Part shown: in pieces, positions 5,765 through 6,289 of the stretch
How positions within the stretch are numbered: position 1 is the stretch's first letter
Layout: every line of letters starts with the position of its first letter
From: Desulfurococcales archaeon
Lineage (GTDB): Archaea > Thermoproteota > Thermoprotei_A > Sulfolobales > NBVN01
Direction of reading: 5' to 3'
DNA length: 6,289 nt
NCBI GenBank assembly: GCA_021163585.1
Contig: JAGGTW010000077.1
Location: 1 to 6,289 of the forward strand
Made by a program: the position numbers and the translations under genes
Notes under the pieces: model-generated
Databases searched by the model: none
Seen by the model: the letters and a program-made list of their open reading frames with translations, nothing else
What the model was told of the DNA's origin: nothing

Positions 5765-6058
5765 ATGACCTTAGAGCTGGGAGAGTCAACAGTGATTATG
5801 ATGCTCACAGCGATCCTCCCTATATTCATAGCTGCGTACATCCTGTATTTAGTGAGGGCCGTCAAAGGACCCACGATAGCTGACACAGTCTTAGCTATTG
5901 ACGCATTCTTTTTTGACGTCACTGTATTTGTAGCTATCTTAGGTCTAATATTTAAGCAACCTATAATGATGGTTGTGGCCATACTTTTTGCTTTATGGGC
6001 TTACGCACTTGATGTTTACGTAGCAAAATACCTTGAGAGGGGTGAGATGGGTGATTAG
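5765..6058 (+). CDS. mbhB: Mrp-type Na+/H+ antiporter subunit F (MrpF/MnhF/MbhB-like)
   Basis: This small integral membrane subunit belongs to the Mrp-type cation antiporter module which, in Mbh-type complexes, turns hydrogenase turnover into ion pumping. The 97 residues show three membrane segments, about 8-30, 42-63 and 66-90. The family signature follows the first segment: VKGPTIADTVLAIDA (33-47), with G35, P36, D40 and D46 in place. MrpF proteins usually have Arg or Lys after the first Asp of this motif; here it is T41. No signal peptide is present beyond the first segment. ATG 5765 is supported by AGGGGGAG four bases upstream. The end overlaps the MrpG-like gene by 8 bases, and MrpF followed by MrpG is the standard order. 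An MrpE-like gene, which normally precedes MrpF, is not present between this gene and the NuoI-like gene. A stand-alone Mrp antiporter next to a hydrogenase operon is the alternative reading. Confidence 0.88.
   Translation: MTLELGESTVIMMLTAILPIFIAAYILYLVRAVKGPTIADTVLAIDAFFFDVTVFVAILGLIFKQPIMMVVAILFALWAYALDVYVAKYLERGEMGD
6038..6045 (+). promoter_or_regulatory. Ribosome binding site of the MrpG-like gene
   Basis: AGGGGTGA, inside the end of the MrpF-like gene, is five bases before GTG 6051. It favours that start over the in-frame GTG at 6042, which overlaps the site. Confidence 0.6.
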
Positions 6059-6289
6059 CACGATCTTAATTTGCTTAGGGTGGGTACTACTACTAATAGG
6101 TGCTATAGCAGACCTAATAGCTGCCATCGGGCTTAACAGGTTCCCGAATTTCTTTGTGAGACTGCATGCAGCAACAATAGGTACTATAGGCGGGGCGTTC
6201 TACCCACTACTGGGTGTTGCCCTAATAGCGTTCGGTGCTGAATTCATAGGGCCATACAGGTTCTTTATGGGTGGGGCCGCATTAGTTAC
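6051..6289 (+). CDS. mbhC: Mrp-type Na+/H+ antiporter subunit G (MrpG/MnhG/MbhC-like), cut by right window edge
   Basis: An open frame starts at GTG 6051 and runs 79 codons to the window edge without a stop, so the C-terminus is missing. It begins MISTILICLGWVLLLIGAIA and contains the MrpG signature: a first membrane segment (about 4-27), then LNRFPNFFVRLHAAT (28-42), with R30, F31, P32, R37, H39 and A40 matching the usual RFPD-YxRxHAAT block. A second membrane segment (about 44-64) follows, and a third seems to begin near residue 70. The block continues TIGTIGG where bacterial MrpG usually has a Lys (HAATKA); I43 replaces it. The role is a small membrane subunit of the Mrp module, partner of the MrpF-like protein, with which it overlaps by 8 bases. 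The frame was found by reading the third phase past the MrpF stop. Family assignment is firm. Confidence 0.87.
   Translation, partial: MISTILICLGWVLLLIGAIADLIAAIGLNRFPNFFVRLHAATIGTIGGAFYPLLGVALIAFGAEFIGPYRFFMGGAALV

Noticed and set aside
5746..5982. Minus-strand open frame with hydrophobic stretches opposite the MrpF-like gene
   Set aside because: Hydrophobic character is the expected mirror of a membrane-protein gene; the plus-strand frame carries the family motif and ribosome binding site.
1..6289. Mobile elements, CRISPR arrays, tRNA or rRNA genes
   Set aside because: No transposase motifs, regularly spaced repeats, tRNA-like folds or rRNA stretches were seen; genes are compact and uniform in codon use.

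Overview
The window reads as chromosomal DNA of a hyperthermophilic archaeon, most likely a member of the Thermoproteota (Crenarchaeota), possibly Desulfurococcales-like. The reasons are tightly packed operons with overlapping genes, frequent GTG and TTG starts, AGG/AGA and ATA as preferred codons, TATA-type promoter boxes instead of bacterial -35/-10 pairs, and Shine-Dalgarno sequences of the archaeal GGGGTGATC type. The lineage is inferred; no rRNA or other marker gene is present.

Layout. Bases 1-172 (minus strand) hold the N-terminal part of a small membrane protein that runs off the left edge. A 96-base divergent intergenic region with a TATA box follows. Next come hypF (269-2617) and an overlapping HycI-type hydrogenase maturation peptidase (2601-3170). 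A 109-base intergenic region (3171-3279) with promoter-like boxes separates these from a second operon. That operon encodes the four soluble-arm subunits of a group 4 membrane-bound [NiFe] hydrogenase: NuoB-like small subunit, NuoC-like subunit, NuoD-like catalytic subunit and NuoI-like 2x[4Fe-4S] subunit. It continues, after a 51-base gap with a perfect inverted repeat, into an Mrp-type cation antiporter module: MrpF-like, then MrpG-like cut by the right edge.

How the genes fit together. Reduced ferredoxin would pass electrons through the NuoI-like subunit (eight cluster Cys) and the NuoB-like subunit (four cluster Cys) to the NiFe site of the large subunit. That subunit keeps both CxxC motifs, so it should be a true hydrogenase and not a Complex I or Mbs/Mbx-type relative. 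H2 evolution would be coupled to ion pumping by the membrane arm, of which only MrpF/MrpG are visible. HypF helps make the CN ligands of the NiFe site, and the HycI-type peptidase would remove the 25-residue C-terminal tail that the large subunit still carries after DPCxxCxxR. The window therefore holds an enzyme next to part of its dedicated maturation machinery.

Most of this is a recognisable Mbh-like system and not a new one. The points worth a second look are the module order (hydrogenase arm first, no MrpE and no NuoH-like gene at the junction), the hairpin at that junction, and the boxes and small inverted repeats in the intergenic regions.
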